64,000 nt of DNA from Suilimivivens sp964393865 (GTDB lineage: Bacteria; Bacillota; Clostridia; Lachnospirales; Lachnospiraceae), in the NCBI GenBank assembly GCA_964393865.1, contig CAYMUW010000013.1, forward strand, positions 1 to 64,000, in the 5' to 3' direction. The notes below the pieces were generated by a model. It saw only the letters and a list, made by a program, of their open reading frames with translations, did not search any database and had not been told where the DNA came from. A program made the translations under genes and the position numbers. Positions 35,597 through 45,787 of this stretch are shown here, in pieces (position 1 is the first letter of the stretch; each line of letters starts with the position of its first letter).

Positions 35597-37345
35597 TTAA
35601 TCATCCAGCCAATAGTCATCCTCATCCACACGCTTGACGGCCTTCTTTTTTCTTTTTTGCTTTTTGGATTTAACAGCCTTTCCACCGGATTTCACTGTCT
35701 GGCTTTCTGCTTTCATTATGCCGGTTTTCCGTGCAATGCGTACCAGCAGATATCCCTTTGGCATGCTTCTCAGTTCCTCCTCGGAAACCGCTCTCCATCT
35801 GATTACCAAAATAAAGTACAGTGCCGCTCCTATCATCACCGCCAGCAAAAGCGCCACAATATTGATTTTAATAAGATAGTACACGCCCTGATATACTCCG
35901 AAGGCCGCCACACCCATGACTGCCGATGCAACAATCGGCCTAAAGAAGGTCTTGTCGATCTCCTGACTGTATCCCAGTGCACAATGTACCGAAATTTGAT
36001 TCAGAATACAAAGCAGCAGTGCATACAGCACCGTAGACCCTACATAATAATATAAACTGTATTTCACATCCAAAAACAGCATCAAAAGAATCATGACCGC
36101 CGCATGAAGAATCACCGCAAGCGAAGCATTGACAATCGGCGTTTTCATTCTGCCTACAGACTGCAGAATCGCCTGCGTCAAAGTGGACAATGCATAGAGG
36201 ACTACCGTAACCGCCATGCAGGACAGCAGAATTGATGCAATCACCAGCGTATCCGGCTGATGAAAAATCACCATCATTACAGGCTTCGCCAAAACCCCAA
36301 GACCTACCGCAGAGGGAATGGATATCAGCATGGTTACTTTAACCGACTTGGCGATTTTATGCTTCACGCCGTCTAAATACCCTTGGGCAAAATCGCTGGA
36401 TATGCCAGGTATCAGTGCAGTCGCCATGGCTGATGCAAGTGCAATAGGAATGTTGGCTATTTTGGTTCCTTTGGCCACTGCGCTTAAATCCGTGGCCACC
36501 GCCGCTTCTTCCACATTTTTGACATAAATCATAATCTGCTGATAGATGGTCTTATCTAAAAAATTGTTTACATTATAAATACCGGTGCTTAAGATAAAAG
36601 GCGTTACCACCATTAAAATCATTTTAAAGATGTCCTTATAATCTTCATCCACATGCCCGGTATCTCTCTTGATTCTTCGGTCAATGGTCTTCTTATTCAG
36701 GGCATACATCCCTGCCATGAAAAGAAGCCCTGCCAAAACTCCCGCTCCCGTACCAATCGTTCCGCCTGCCGCACCAAAAGATGCCTGTGTCGTGGCATCC
36801 TGATCCGCCACCATCTGCACAAGCACATAGGCCATGCCGATACTGACACCGGCATTTACAAGCTGCTCCAATATCTGGGAAATAGAAGTCTGCACCATTG
36901 TACTATGGGCTTGAAAGTAGCCCCGTAAAACCCCTAAAATACCGCTAAAAAATATGGTAGGAGCCAATATACGCAAAGGAAGGACTGCGCTGTTTAGCTT
37001 TACAAGATATCCTGCGCCAAAAAACACAAATAAGCTGGCAATACCACCGACCACCAGCACATAAATAAATGCACATTGAAAGATTCTGTGTGCATTCCGA
37101 TATTCTTTTACTGCCAGCCTCTGAGCAATTACCTTAGACACTGCGGAAGGGATACTGTAAGATGATATGAGCAGTACAATGCTGTATGCCGCATAGGCAC
37201 TGTCATAATATCCAAATCCCTCATCACCGATAATAGCTACCAGAGGCGTGTTATACAATAAGCCTATTATGCGGACGATAATCCCGGCAGATGCCAGGAT
37301 TCCCGCCTGCATAATAAATCCGTCCCTCTTTTTGTTATTTGGCAT
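35597..37345 (-). CDS. SpoVB/MurJ-like polysaccharide flippase
   Basis: A 582-residue membrane protein with about 14 helices of the MOP superfamily. The start AGILASAGIIVRIIGLLYNTPL, then AAYAAYSIVLLISSYSIPSAVSK and TLTQAILQSVGRMKTPI, are as in SpoVB and other lipid II flippases of spore formers. A strongly basic C-terminal tail (about residues 545-575) is unusual for SpoVB. It may move lipid II or another lipid-linked unit. It is next to glgA. Confidence 0.85.
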   Translation of the reverse strand: MPNNKKRDGFIMQAGILASAGIIVRIIGLLYNTPLVAIIGDEGFGYYDSAYAAYSIVLLISSYSIPSAVSKVIAQRLAVKEYRNAHRIFQCAFIYVLVVGGIASLFVFFGAGYLVKLNSAVLPLRILAPTIFFSGILGVLRGYFQAHSTMVQTSISQILEQLVNAGVSIGMAYVLVQMVADQDATTQASFGAAGGTIGTGAGVLAGLLFMAGMYALNKKTIDRRIKRDTGHVDEDYKDIFKMILMVVTPFILSTGIYNVNNFLDKTIYQQIMIYVKNVEEAAVATDLSAVAKGTKIANIPIALASAMATALIPGISSDFAQGYLDGVKHKIAKSVKVTMLISIPSAVGLGVLAKPVMMVIFHQPDTLVIASILLSCMAVTVVLYALSTLTQAILQSVGRMKTPIVNASLAVILHAAVMILLMLFLDVKYSLYYYVGSTVLYALLLCILNQISVHCALGYSQEIDKTFFRPIVASAVMGVAAFGVYQGVYYLIKINIVALLLAVMIGAALYFILVIRWRAVSEEELRSMPKGYLLVRIARKTGIMKAESQTVKSGGKAVKSKKQKRKKKAVKRVDEDDYWLDD

Positions 37346-37364
37346 TACTGCTACGCTCCAAACA

Positions 37365-38810
37365 TTATCCGATCAGCCAGTCATACATTTCCTGATATTT
37401 TGCAGCGGAAACATTCCATGAAAAATCAGCTGCCATCGCACGATCCACAATTTTATTCCATTCCCGCTTTTTGTCATAATAAATCTGCTCCGCATAGCGG
37501 ATTGTTCCCAGCATTTCGTGGGCATTATAATTCACAAAGGAAAAGCCTGTCCCTGAGCTTTCAAATTCATTATAGGCCTGAACTGTATCCTTAAGACCAC
37601 CTGTCTCACGTACAATCGGAACCGTACCGTAACGAAGGCTCATCAGCTGGCTAAGACCGCAGGGCTCAAACAAGGACGGCATCAGGAATGCATCACTTGC
37701 TGCATAAATCTTATGAGACAACGCCTCTGAATAATAAATATTCGCAGAAACCTTATTATTATACTTCCAGTCAAAATGACGGAACATATTCTCATAGCGC
37801 TCCTCACCGGTTCCCAAAACTACCAGCTGAATATTATCCTGGCACAGTTCATCCATCACATAGGCAATCAGGTCAAAGCCCTTCTGATCCGTCAGTCTGG
37901 ACACAATTCCGATCATCATTTTCTTGTCATCCTGCTCCAGTCCCAGCTCTGCCTGCAGTGCACGCTTATTCTTGATCTTTTCCTTGCGGAAGTTCACGGC
38001 ATTATAGTGATGCTCTATGTATTTATCTGTCTCCGGATTGAATTCCTCATAGTCAATTCCATTGACAATACCGCGCAAATCATTGCTGCGGGCACGCATA
38101 AGTCCATCCAGCTGTTCCCCATAAAACTCTGTCTTAATCTCCTCTGCATAGGTCTGGCTCACCGTAGTGATTGCATCCGCATATACCAGGCCGCCTTTTA
38201 AGAGATTGGCATCCCTGTATAACTCCAGCTTGTCGGGCGTAAAGAAATATGAGGGAAGTCCTGTAATTTCCTGTACCTCCTTAACACTCCACTTACCCTG
38301 GAATTTCAAATTATGTATGGTCATTATTGATTTAATGCCCCGGTAAAATTCATTTCCCTGAAAACGCTCCTTTAAGTATACAGGAATTAACCCTGTCTGC
38401 CAGTCATGACAATGAATGATATCCGGTCTGAAATCAATCACCGGCAGAATAGATAAAGCCGCCTTGGAAAAAAAAGCGAATTTTTCTATTTCAAATAATA
38501 CATTGTCACTGTATGGCTTAAAGCCGTTAAAGAACATTTCATTGTCAATAAAATAGTACTTCACGCCATCCACTTCAGCATACAAAATACCTACATACTC
38601 ATTTTTCCAATGAAAATCCATATAAAAATGAGTGACATAACTCATTTTATCCTTCATTTCCTGAGATATGCAGGTATATTTGGGAAGTATGACCCTTACA
38701 TCGAAATACTTCTTGTCTATGCACTTTGGAAGCGATCCTACCACATCTGCAAGCCCGCCTGTCTTGATAAATGGAACTCCTTCTGATGCCACAAAAAGAA
38801 TATTTTTCAT
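37365..38810 (-). CDS. glgA: Glycogen synthase (ADP-glucose type)
   Basis: About 481 residues from MKNILFVASEG, with GGAGGG right before the ATG; the frame is open 11 codons further. FIKTGGLADVVGSLPK is the ADP-glucose-binding KTGGL motif, and DAFLMPSLFEPCGLSQLMSLRYGTVPIVRETGGL the GT5 C-terminal site. It elongates glycogen. No other glg gene is in the window. Confidence 0.93.
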   Translation of the reverse strand: MKNILFVASEGVPFIKTGGLADVVGSLPKCIDKKYFDVRVILPKYTCISQEMKDKMSYVTHFYMDFHWKNEYVGILYAEVDGVKYYFIDNEMFFNGFKPYSDNVLFEIEKFAFFSKAALSILPVIDFRPDIIHCHDWQTGLIPVYLKERFQGNEFYRGIKSIMTIHNLKFQGKWSVKEVQEITGLPSYFFTPDKLELYRDANLLKGGLVYADAITTVSQTYAEEIKTEFYGEQLDGLMRARSNDLRGIVNGIDYEEFNPETDKYIEHHYNAVNFRKEKIKNKRALQAELGLEQDDKKMMIGIVSRLTDQKGFDLIAYVMDELCQDNIQLVVLGTGEERYENMFRHFDWKYNNKVSANIYYSEALSHKIYAASDAFLMPSLFEPCGLSQLMSLRYGTVPIVRETGGLKDTVQAYNEFESSGTGFSFVNYNAHEMLGTIRYAEQIYYDKKREWNKIVDRAMAADFSWNVSAAKYQEMYDWLIG

Positions 38811-38910
38811 CGAAACCCTCCAATAAATAATATTATCTAACATTATACATCATCCTTCTTGGCATTAAAAGAGAAAAAAATATTTTTCAAAATTACATTT
38901 CCACTTATTT

Positions 38911-39423
38911 TTAGCGATACTGCAGTCTGATTTTGTCTGCGATTAAAGCAATAAACTCGGAATTGGTAGGCTTTCCTTTCCCTGTATTTATGGTATATCC
39001 AAACATGGCATCCAGCGTTTCCATCCGCCCGCGATTCCAGGCTACCTCAATAGCATGGCGGATTGCGCGCTCCACTCTGCTTGAAGTAGTCTGGTATTTT
39101 CGTGCAATGGTTGGATATAACACTTTCGTAATAGATCCCAGCATATCCGGGTCTTCCACCGACATGATAATTGCTTCACGAAGATACTGATATCCTTTGA
39201 TATGAGCAGGAACACCGATTTCATGAATCATATCCGTAACATCTCTCTCCAGATCATAGCTTAAGGCTCTTGTCTCCTTATCCGCACTCTGTTCTTTAGC
39301 CTTATTACTGCCGGATGGCACTGTTATCATGATCTGAAATTCCCGTTCCATATGAAGCAGCTCCCCCAATATCTTATATACTTTTTCCGTGTCTTTTGTG
39401 GTGGATAAATTTAACTGTTCCAT
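38911..39423 (-). CDS. Spo0A C-terminal-domain protein without receiver
   Basis: A 170-residue protein. About residues 65-168 are a Spo0A C-terminal DNA-binding domain: IHEIGVPAHIKGYQYLREAI, YPTIARKYQTTSSRVERAIRHAIE and the final NSEFIALIADKIRL. The whole N-terminal phosphoacceptor domain of Spo0A is absent and replaced by about 60 residues without a known fold. It could therefore bind 0A-type boxes without phosphorelay control. ATG 39423 chosen, with GGAGGG 9 bases upstream. Stands alone. Confidence 0.88.
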   Translation of the reverse strand: MEQLNLSTTKDTEKVYKILGELLHMEREFQIMITVPSGSNKAKEQSADKETRALSYDLERDVTDMIHEIGVPAHIKGYQYLREAIIMSVEDPDMLGSITKVLYPTIARKYQTTSSRVERAIRHAIEVAWNRGRMETLDAMFGYTINTGKGKPTNSEFIALIADKIRLQYR

Positions 39424-39551
39424 CAATATTCCCTCCTATTTAGCAAATTTTGATACAAAACAATTATAAAAAACATGAAATAGCAGTTCAACCGTCATTT
39501 ATCGCACAATTCTCCACCAATCCCCCGGAGCTTTTGTAAAACCGTTTCGAA

Positions 39552-40616
39552 TCATCTGTATTCCATTGCAATTTTCAGGCTGTCGATTTTTGCTGAAATC
39601 CTGGCTATAGAGCCCGAAACCAAGGGCATCATGGGAGGTAAATGTCCCAAATCCACATCCATAATAACCGGTACGTTATGTCTTGCCGCATAGGGCAGCA
39701 CGGCGCTGTACTGGTCAAGTCCCATAAGCTCCTGCCCGTAACACAAAGGGCGTCCAATTAAAAAGCCCTTTATGTACCGAAACCAGCCTGCCTGCTCCAT
39801 CTGCCACATTGCCCGTCTGATACCGAACACATTTAAATCACAGCTTTCCAAAAACCAGATAAAGCCGTCCTCTTTATACCGCTCCGTAAATTCCCCCACC
39901 CTGTCAAAACGGGTGCCCAGAAGATTTACCAGACAATCCATGCAGCCGCCGATCAGTCTGCCTTCCATCTCCACGCTTTCGACCGGTACCATTTCCGTCC
40001 CGGCTTTGCCCGGCTCTCTGCCCGGAAGATAACCCTTAATTACAAGTTCTTCCGTACATTGATAGGGAGCAGTGGGATGTTCCTCATCCTTGATACCCTC
40101 TTTTTCCCACTTTCCATAGCTTTCCAGCAACCTCTTCCGTCCCATTAAAACCTGCATGGCATCTGTCAGCGCAGGATGCAGGGGCTCCATACCGAAAGCC
40201 GCCGCACAGGGTCCGTAAACAGCGGCGGTGTCACAGAGCGTTGCAAGCAGAAAGGTCATATTGGTATTGTCCGAATATCCCATAAACCACTTGGGGGCCG
40301 CCTGTCTGATTGCTTCAAAGTCTACGTACTCAAGGATTTCACACATCAGCTCCCCGCCGCCGCAGGAGATCAGGCAGTCATTCTCTTTCGACAAATAGAA
40401 TTCCGTCAGTTCTCTTCCGCAGTTTTCCGGTGTACTGCTGATCCCTGTCCCGTCGCTTGCAAAGCAATTCGGCCCCAGCGACAAGGCAAATCCCTGCTCG
40501 CTCCATCTGCGCCGGGCATTCTCAAAGGCTGTGCGATAAGGTTCAATATTGCACCCAAAAGAGGGGGCCACAAAGCCAATTGTTCCGTTTTCTTTCAAAA
40601 ATTCCGGATATCTCAT
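39552..40616 (-). CDS. LD-carboxypeptidase / MccF-like S66 serine peptidase
   Basis: A 354-residue S66 peptidase. The nucleophile serine is in FMGYSDNTNM, the glutamate near FLESCDLN, and the histidine in DVDLGHLPPMMPL. Residues at the N-terminus, GTIGFVAPSFGCN, are standard. Members either trim muropeptides or inactivate microcin-C-like compounds; the sequence is longer than LdcA (about 305), closer to MccF-like proteins. Neighbour genes give no hint. Confidence 0.85.
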   Translation of the reverse strand: MRYPEFLKENGTIGFVAPSFGCNIEPYRTAFENARRRWSEQGFALSLGPNCFASDGTGISSTPENCGRELTEFYLSKENDCLISCGGGELMCEILEYVDFEAIRQAAPKWFMGYSDNTNMTFLLATLCDTAAVYGPCAAAFGMEPLHPALTDAMQVLMGRKRLLESYGKWEKEGIKDEEHPTAPYQCTEELVIKGYLPGREPGKAGTEMVPVESVEMEGRLIGGCMDCLVNLLGTRFDRVGEFTERYKEDGFIWFLESCDLNVFGIRRAMWQMEQAGWFRYIKGFLIGRPLCYGQELMGLDQYSAVLPYAARHNVPVIMDVDLGHLPPMMPLVSGSIARISAKIDSLKIAMEYR

Positions 40617-40630
40617 AAAATTGCTCCTTT

Positions 40631-41335
40631 CTAACTCTCTTTCCAGTACTTTTCCACAAATTCCTCAGCACGATCTGCATAACCGGAAAATTTTTCTTGA
40701 AGCTTGATAACTGCGTTCTCTTTCGTGTCATTGTATTCCTGCACAGTTTCGACAAGAGCCTTAATATCCTCCTTCCGAATTTCTTCCTTCATTTCTTCTG
40801 TAATCCCGTCTATCCAATCTCCAAGTGTCATATATCCAGCTTCCACTTCCGGCAGATTTTTAACCTTTTTCACATAAGCATCCATCATTTTGGTTGCATC
40901 ATCTACCGCATTTTTACTATCACTATTTTGAAAATATGTTAACATATTTTTTATCCCTTGGCTACCACCTTTTTGCCCTTTTGTATAAAAATATAGAAAT
41001 TGCAGACCATCATCATATTCTAATTCCGGCACTTCCACACACCTATTTCTGACTGTGTACATCATGTAGTCCTTCCCGAACAAATCATAATTCGTAATAG
41101 TAATCACGTACAGATTAGGTATTTGAGAAAAATCCTTTACACCTCTTTTCACATACTTGCCGTCTATTTTGGCCTGATAGTATCTATTGTTCCTCGGAAG
41201 GTGAAGTTGATCCTTAAGATGCGGCTCAAAATCATACACATTCGTGATTTTTCCCTCATCACACTCCGTAATCTCCACATCCATCCGGATTCCTCTCAAC
41301 TCCGGTATTGTCGCCGGAATGGTCTGCTGCGCCAA
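40631..41335 (-). pseudogene. Rpn / PD-(D/E)XK nuclease-family protein, 5' truncated
   Basis: A 234-residue remnant of the Rpn (PDDEXK_2) family: LPRNNRYYQAKIDGKYVKRG and PNLYVITITNYDLFGKDYMMYT are clear family segments, and a helical tail follows. The front of the nuclease domain is missing, the only possible start is a TTG, and the usual catalytic D-x-E-x-Q pattern reads YDFEPH. Upstream it runs into unrelated sequence (a hydrophobic stretch KAALSAVIILPCLALLAFF in another frame), so a deletion has removed its beginning. It sits between core genes and the surface-polymer cluster. Confidence 0.7.
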
Positions 41336-41415
41336 TACCTCAGGAAGAAAAAAACGCCAGCAGTGCGAGGCACGGGAGGATTATTACCGCAGACAGCGCG
41401 GCCTTACTGATATGA

Positions 41416-42004
41416 TTATCCAATTACAAAATGCACTTGCTTCGTAAGCGTCATGCCCTGATATTGTTCAATCATGCACATGAAGTTTGTGGCTTTGCGC
41501 AGGGAGTAGAATGTCCCGGCATCCATCCACGTAAATCCGCGACCCAGCAACTGAGCTTCCAATTTGCCCTCTTGCAAATACATATCGTTCAGAGTAGTAA
41601 TCTCCAGCTCTCCGCGTGCCGATGGTTTGACTTGCTCCGCTTTTGCGCTCACTCCGGAAGGATAAAAGTACAATCCTACAATAGCGTAATTGCTCTTAGG
41701 CTGCTTCGGTTTTTCTTCAACCGACAAAACCGTAACGGCTCCATTTTCTTCCTTCCCATTCTGACGTGTAAATTCCATAATGCCGAATCGCTCCGGATCC
41801 TCAACGTAATAGCCAAAAATCGTCGCCAACCCATTTTCGGCAGCATCTTTTGCGGCCAGCAGCTTATGTACCAGTCCATTTCCATAGAAAATATTATCTC
41901 CCGGGATCATGGCGCACGAATCCTCTCCAATGAAGTCCTTGCCAATGGTGAACGCCTGTGCCAGGCCCTCCGGCTAAGATAATACCTTTCTTGTTGTGTT
42001 TCAC
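41416..42004 (-). pseudogene. rfbA: Glucose-1-phosphate thymidylyltransferase with internal deletion
   Basis: The reading begins at a GTG with KKGIILAGG, the RfbA start, but jumps with a frame change straight to GLAQAFTIGKDFIGEDSCAM, which in complete enzymes lies about 80 residues later. The nucleotide-binding loop and much of the active site are therefore lost. The rest (NIFYGNGLV, VEEKPKQPKSNYAIVGLYFY, WMDAGTF) is intact in frame up to about position 41440, where the C-terminus is also cut short. No other dTDP-rhamnose gene is present. It marks the decayed left end of the surface-polymer cluster. Confidence 0.85.
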
Positions 42005-42082
42005 TTTCTTTCGTTTTATAAAATGATCTGTTTCTTACTTCTTTTTCTACTTTTTACCCGAAGCCCCGCGTCTGTGATGACC

Positions 42083-42814
42083 TCACAGTGTATAAAAGTG
42101 TTGAGTGCTTTTCGTCTTTACTTTTCGAATACATCTCCTCGCGCCTGCACATAAAGCATAGCCTAAGATACCACCAAGCACATTCCCCAGAATATCATCA
42201 AACTCAAATAGTCCTCTTCGCAACAGAAGCTGTGATATTTCTATCGCCGCGGAGCTGAAACCGATAATCAGGATGACCAGCAGGAAGGGGTACGGCTGCT
42301 TCCGTGGAAGCAACAGATAGAGAAGAAGGCCCACCGGGAATAACAACAGATAATTCAAAACAATCTCGTAATAGAGATAAGCCTCTCCATTTATTGCCAG
42401 CTTATAGCTCCAAAACAACCCCAACTGATAACGATAAGATGTATAGGTCGGTCGGAATACCACAGTATAAAGAATCAGGATATAATAATAAGTAAGCAGG
42501 ATTGCAAGACAGAAAGCCTTTGCGCTGATTACAGTTTTAATCTTGACTTTTGTCCCATGCCCCTCTATTGTTTTATCCCTCTTTCTTCTCTCCCAGAGCA
42601 ATCCAACCATATATGCTCCGAGGAAAATGACACAGCACACCTCCAGATGTCGGATTCCAAAACTGTGAGCGAACCGAGAAAACAAGCGTTTCAGGTAATC
42701 ATAGTTTGGCTCCGTGAAGAGGTAAACACCTAACTCATGAATAAATTTTCTGATAGGAAGAGGGATAAAGTCTTTTATGGTGATACCTCCGTTTTTGTTC
42801 AATAATAGTTTCAA
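42083..42814 (-). CDS. VanZ family protein
   Basis: A 243-residue membrane protein with about five helices. YRYQLGLFWSYK, then ILNYLLLFPVGLLLYLLLPRK and the final FEFDDILGNVLGGILGYAL, are the VanZ-like pattern. The start is unclear: the first possible codon is a TTG at 42814, while a GGAGG lies inside the frame 12 codons on, followed by ATA. In surface-polymer clusters VanZ proteins occur often without a known role. Last intact gene of the cluster. Confidence 0.83.
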   Translation of the reverse strand: MKLLLNKNGGITIKDFIPLPIRKFIHELGVYLFTEPNYDYLKRLFSRFAHSFGIRHLEVCCVIFLGAYMVGLLWERRKRDKTIEGHGTKVKIKTVISAKAFCLAILLTYYYILILYTVVFRPTYTSYRYQLGLFWSYKLAINGEAYLYYEIVLNYLLLFPVGLLLYLLLPRKQPYPFLLVILIIGFSSAAIEISQLLLRRGLFEFDDILGNVLGGILGYALCAGARRCIRKVKTKSTQHFYTL

Positions 42815-42852
42815 ATTTCTGATGCCGCATGAGAAATTTCTGAAACATCCGC

Positions 42853-44286
42853 CTATTTTTTCTTGCTAAATATCCCCACAATCTGTTTTTTATGCCTATA
42901 TCCGATCGTCAAAACTATAATCCCGTAAATCAGTACAATAATATATCGAACTATCATAAAGCTGTAGAAGAAATTCATGATCAGGGAAAAGGCAAGAATT
43001 CCACCCAACACATAAATAATAAATCTAATATCATAAACATAATCCATTTTCATGCGTTTTACAATAAAGTAATGCAGGATAAACAGAATAACATAACCTA
43101 CCAGAGTAGTATAGGCGGCGACCACATAACTATGCTCTGCATTCATGGGGATAAAAATAAGGTTTAGAACAATATTAATGCCAGTTGCTATCATCGTAGC
43201 AATCGACACTCCAAAGGTCTTCTTCTCGTAAAACTCAATGTTGACATACATTGTGTAAATAAATTGAAAAACACAACTGGTAATCAATGGCGGCAAACAA
43301 TAAACTGCCCCCATATATTGTTTTCCACCCAATATCAGAATGATCTCCGGAATGACAAGCAATACCCCTACAATCAGCACTACAAATAACCCAATATATA
43401 CTTTTGACGTCTTTTGGATTTCGTCATATTTTTTCAGATGGAGACTTTCCAGCAGCCATGGCGCCCAAGCCTTATTCATGGAATCAAATAAAATAGTTAC
43501 AATATGGTAGGCGCTATATGCTACACTGTAAATTGCGGTATATTCCGCACCGCATATATTTGTAATAATAATTTTATCTGATGAGCTTAATAAATAAAGC
43601 GATAGTGTATGTGGCACCAGTGGAAGGCATATCACGCAGGCATATTTCCAATATTCTGTTTTAATTTTCTTACCTCTGATGACCAGCAGCACATATATCA
43701 CAGCACTGATAACAATATACGGGCAATAATAACCAATGATTCTTCCTGCGAGTTTGTCGTCCATTAGAATAACCATCAGAAGGGACAGCAACGTCCCCGA
43801 AACGGTCATAATGCCAGTCAGGGCAACAAACGTCTTATATCGATAGAAGGCGCGGTGTTTTGTTATCAGCATGGTGTAAGCGGGAGAAACCAGCAGATAA
43901 ACAAACATCATGTGAATATATTTCATATCCACCTGAAAAAGGTTTGTAAAGAACTCCGGGAATAGACAAACAACAAGATAGACGAGGATCGTCCAAACAG
44001 ACGAGAAGGATAGAATTGACCAGATATAGCTATCCATATCGTCTTCGTGTTCCAGCTTTGACCTAATAACAGACTGAGCGAGGTCAAAGGATGTAAGGAC
44101 AGACAGAATCGTTATCCATGATGAAAAATTGCTGAATGTTCCCAGTTCAGTTTTAGTCAAGAGCCTTGTAAAAATTGGCGTGGTAATAACAGCCATTCCT
44201 CGAAATAGGAAATTACAAACTGTGTACCAAATACCTGCTTTCGCCACTATATGATTACTTGCACCTACTTTTTCCTGTTCAGACAT
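42853..44286 (-). CDS. Wzx-type polysaccharide flippase
   Basis: A 477-residue protein with about 12-14 membrane helices. AGIWYTVCNFLFRGMAVITTPIFTRLLTKTELGTF is the classic oligosaccharide flippase N-terminus, of which RLLTKTELGTF is the core. It should carry the lipid-linked repeat unit across the membrane. Its start overlaps the end of the polymerase gene by 8 bases, so the two are coupled. Confidence 0.92.
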   Translation of the reverse strand: MSEQEKVGASNHIVAKAGIWYTVCNFLFRGMAVITTPIFTRLLTKTELGTFSNFSSWITILSVLTSFDLAQSVIRSKLEHEDDMDSYIWSILSFSSVWTILVYLVVCLFPEFFTNLFQVDMKYIHMMFVYLLVSPAYTMLITKHRAFYRYKTFVALTGIMTVSGTLLSLLMVILMDDKLAGRIIGYYCPYIVISAVIYVLLVIRGKKIKTEYWKYACVICLPLVPHTLSLYLLSSSDKIIITNICGAEYTAIYSVAYSAYHIVTILFDSMNKAWAPWLLESLHLKKYDEIQKTSKVYIGLFVVLIVGVLLVIPEIILILGGKQYMGAVYCLPPLITSCVFQFIYTMYVNIEFYEKKTFGVSIATMIATGINIVLNLIFIPMNAEHSYVVAAYTTLVGYVILFILHYFIVKRMKMDYVYDIRFIIYVLGGILAFSLIMNFFYSFMIVRYIIVLIYGIIVLTIGYRHKKQIVGIFSKKK

Positions 44287-45550
44287 CTATTTCCTCCTTC
44301 CCAGGCTTTTTGCCCCTTAATTTTCCAGACTTATGACAACATATTCCAACTCCAATCGCTGCCCAAAATGAAGGAATCGACCAGTATGTCAGAGAAATCA
44401 GTAAGGGACAAGACGCAGCCCAGAAAATCAGGAACACCCCGCTCCACTCCGAATCTCTATTTGTAAACAACATTTTAAATGAAGCAATAAGAAACGCTAT
44501 TAAAAGTATTCCTCCGAAAATAACTCCAAAGTCAATCAATATTTCCAGAATAATTGAGTGAGGATATCCAGCTATAATATATTTGCTGATAGTAGGTCGA
44601 GACCCCATTGCCCCATAACCAAAAGGATTTTCCTTAATCATGTTAATCGCGGCCCTCCAAATTTTAATGCGTCCGCTATCATTTGTAATTTCTCCCCCTA
44701 AAAGAGTTGTAATAAATCTAGACGAAAAACCCAATTTTGTTATAAACGAGGAAATGCCCGTTAAAAGAGGTTCACACACAACATACAAGCCCACCGACAA
44801 TATAATTGTTCCAAATATGATTATAATTTTCTTTTTTGACCGTTTTAACACTCTCAGTAAATACATAGCAAGAAAAACGCCTAAAAATAAAACAGGTCCG
44901 CGTGATCCACCCATTAAAATCATGATCACGCCTACAATCGAAGCAATAATGTCATCCCATTTTTTATTTGTTAACGCGAGATATATAAAAACTACAGCAA
45001 ACAATAATACTTCATACCCAAATGACACACTGTAACTCAGCAGTGCGCTATCATTCGCGCCTGCCACCCCATACCAATATCCCCTTCTCAAGAACAGGAT
45101 CAATTGATATCCAAAGTACACGTACATAAGCCATCCGGCTTTTTTCATACAGGCCAAAATTCTTTCAGGGTCGTCAACCAGCCGGATAAACAAATATGCA
45201 TAAATACCTCTATAAGGGATAAGCACATGATCCCAAACTCCATAATTTTCTCTCAAATAATAGTACTCATACTCCGGGTGCAGTGTTATTGTCACAAAAA
45301 AGAAAAATATAATCAACAAATATAATACGATAAAATCTGCTTTAATATATTTTCGCGGCTTCATCACGCATATAAGCAGAACCGGAAAATATGTACATAC
45401 TAATGCAAACGCAGTCGCCATTGAACTATTTCCGCGTAATATCCACCCAAATGCAGTTCGCAAAAAAGGGTTTGCAAAGAACATAATAAAAGCGAATTCA
45501 GCAAGTTTTGTTGTACTAACAACTGTGTGCATTTTTAATTTTCGTTGCAT
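44279..45550 (-). CDS. Wzy-like O-antigen ligase/polymerase
   Basis: A 423-residue membrane protein with about 11 helices. The long loop with NDSGRIKIWRAAINMIKENPFGYGAMG is the Wzy_C/O-antigen ligase signature (R in GRIKIW). It should join repeat units outside the membrane. It is followed by the flippase. The gap before it (45551-45787) holds no gene; nothing else is recognisable there. Confidence 0.88.
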   Translation of the reverse strand: MQRKLKMHTVVSTTKLAEFAFIMFFANPFLRTAFGWILRGNSSMATAFALVCTYFPVLLICVMKPRKYIKADFIVLYLLIIFFFFVTITLHPEYEYYYLRENYGVWDHVLIPYRGIYAYLFIRLVDDPERILACMKKAGWLMYVYFGYQLILFLRRGYWYGVAGANDSALLSYSVSFGYEVLLFAVVFIYLALTNKKWDDIIASIVGVIMILMGGSRGPVLFLGVFLAMYLLRVLKRSKKKIIIIFGTIILSVGLYVVCEPLLTGISSFITKLGFSSRFITTLLGGEITNDSGRIKIWRAAINMIKENPFGYGAMGSRPTISKYIIAGYPHSIILEILIDFGVIFGGILLIAFLIASFKMLFTNRDSEWSGVFLIFWAASCPLLISLTYWSIPSFWAAIGVGICCHKSGKLRGKKPGKEEIDV

Positions 45551-45787
45551 AATAATAACACCGCAATAGCATACTGGGCTAAACCAGCATACGTAGCCGC
45601 TCCTTTCTTATAATTTTTCTAGATTCCAAATCTGTTATCTTTTATTTCCCTCATTTTCGTAAATCTAAATACTGAAAAAGGAAAGATAATGCTCCTTTAT
45701 ATCTTCGCATTTTGCAATGAAATGGGGTACGCAAAATATCGCCATACTGCCCGTAAAAATTTGCTCTTAAAAATCTTTTCTTCCTCT

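Noticed and set aside
41244..41447. Plus-strand open frame ending in a charged helical stretch (EAREDYYRRQRGL)
   Set aside because: It lies antisense to the Rpn remnant and the rfbA fragment and has no ribosome site; the resemblance to a coiled-coil protein is too weak.
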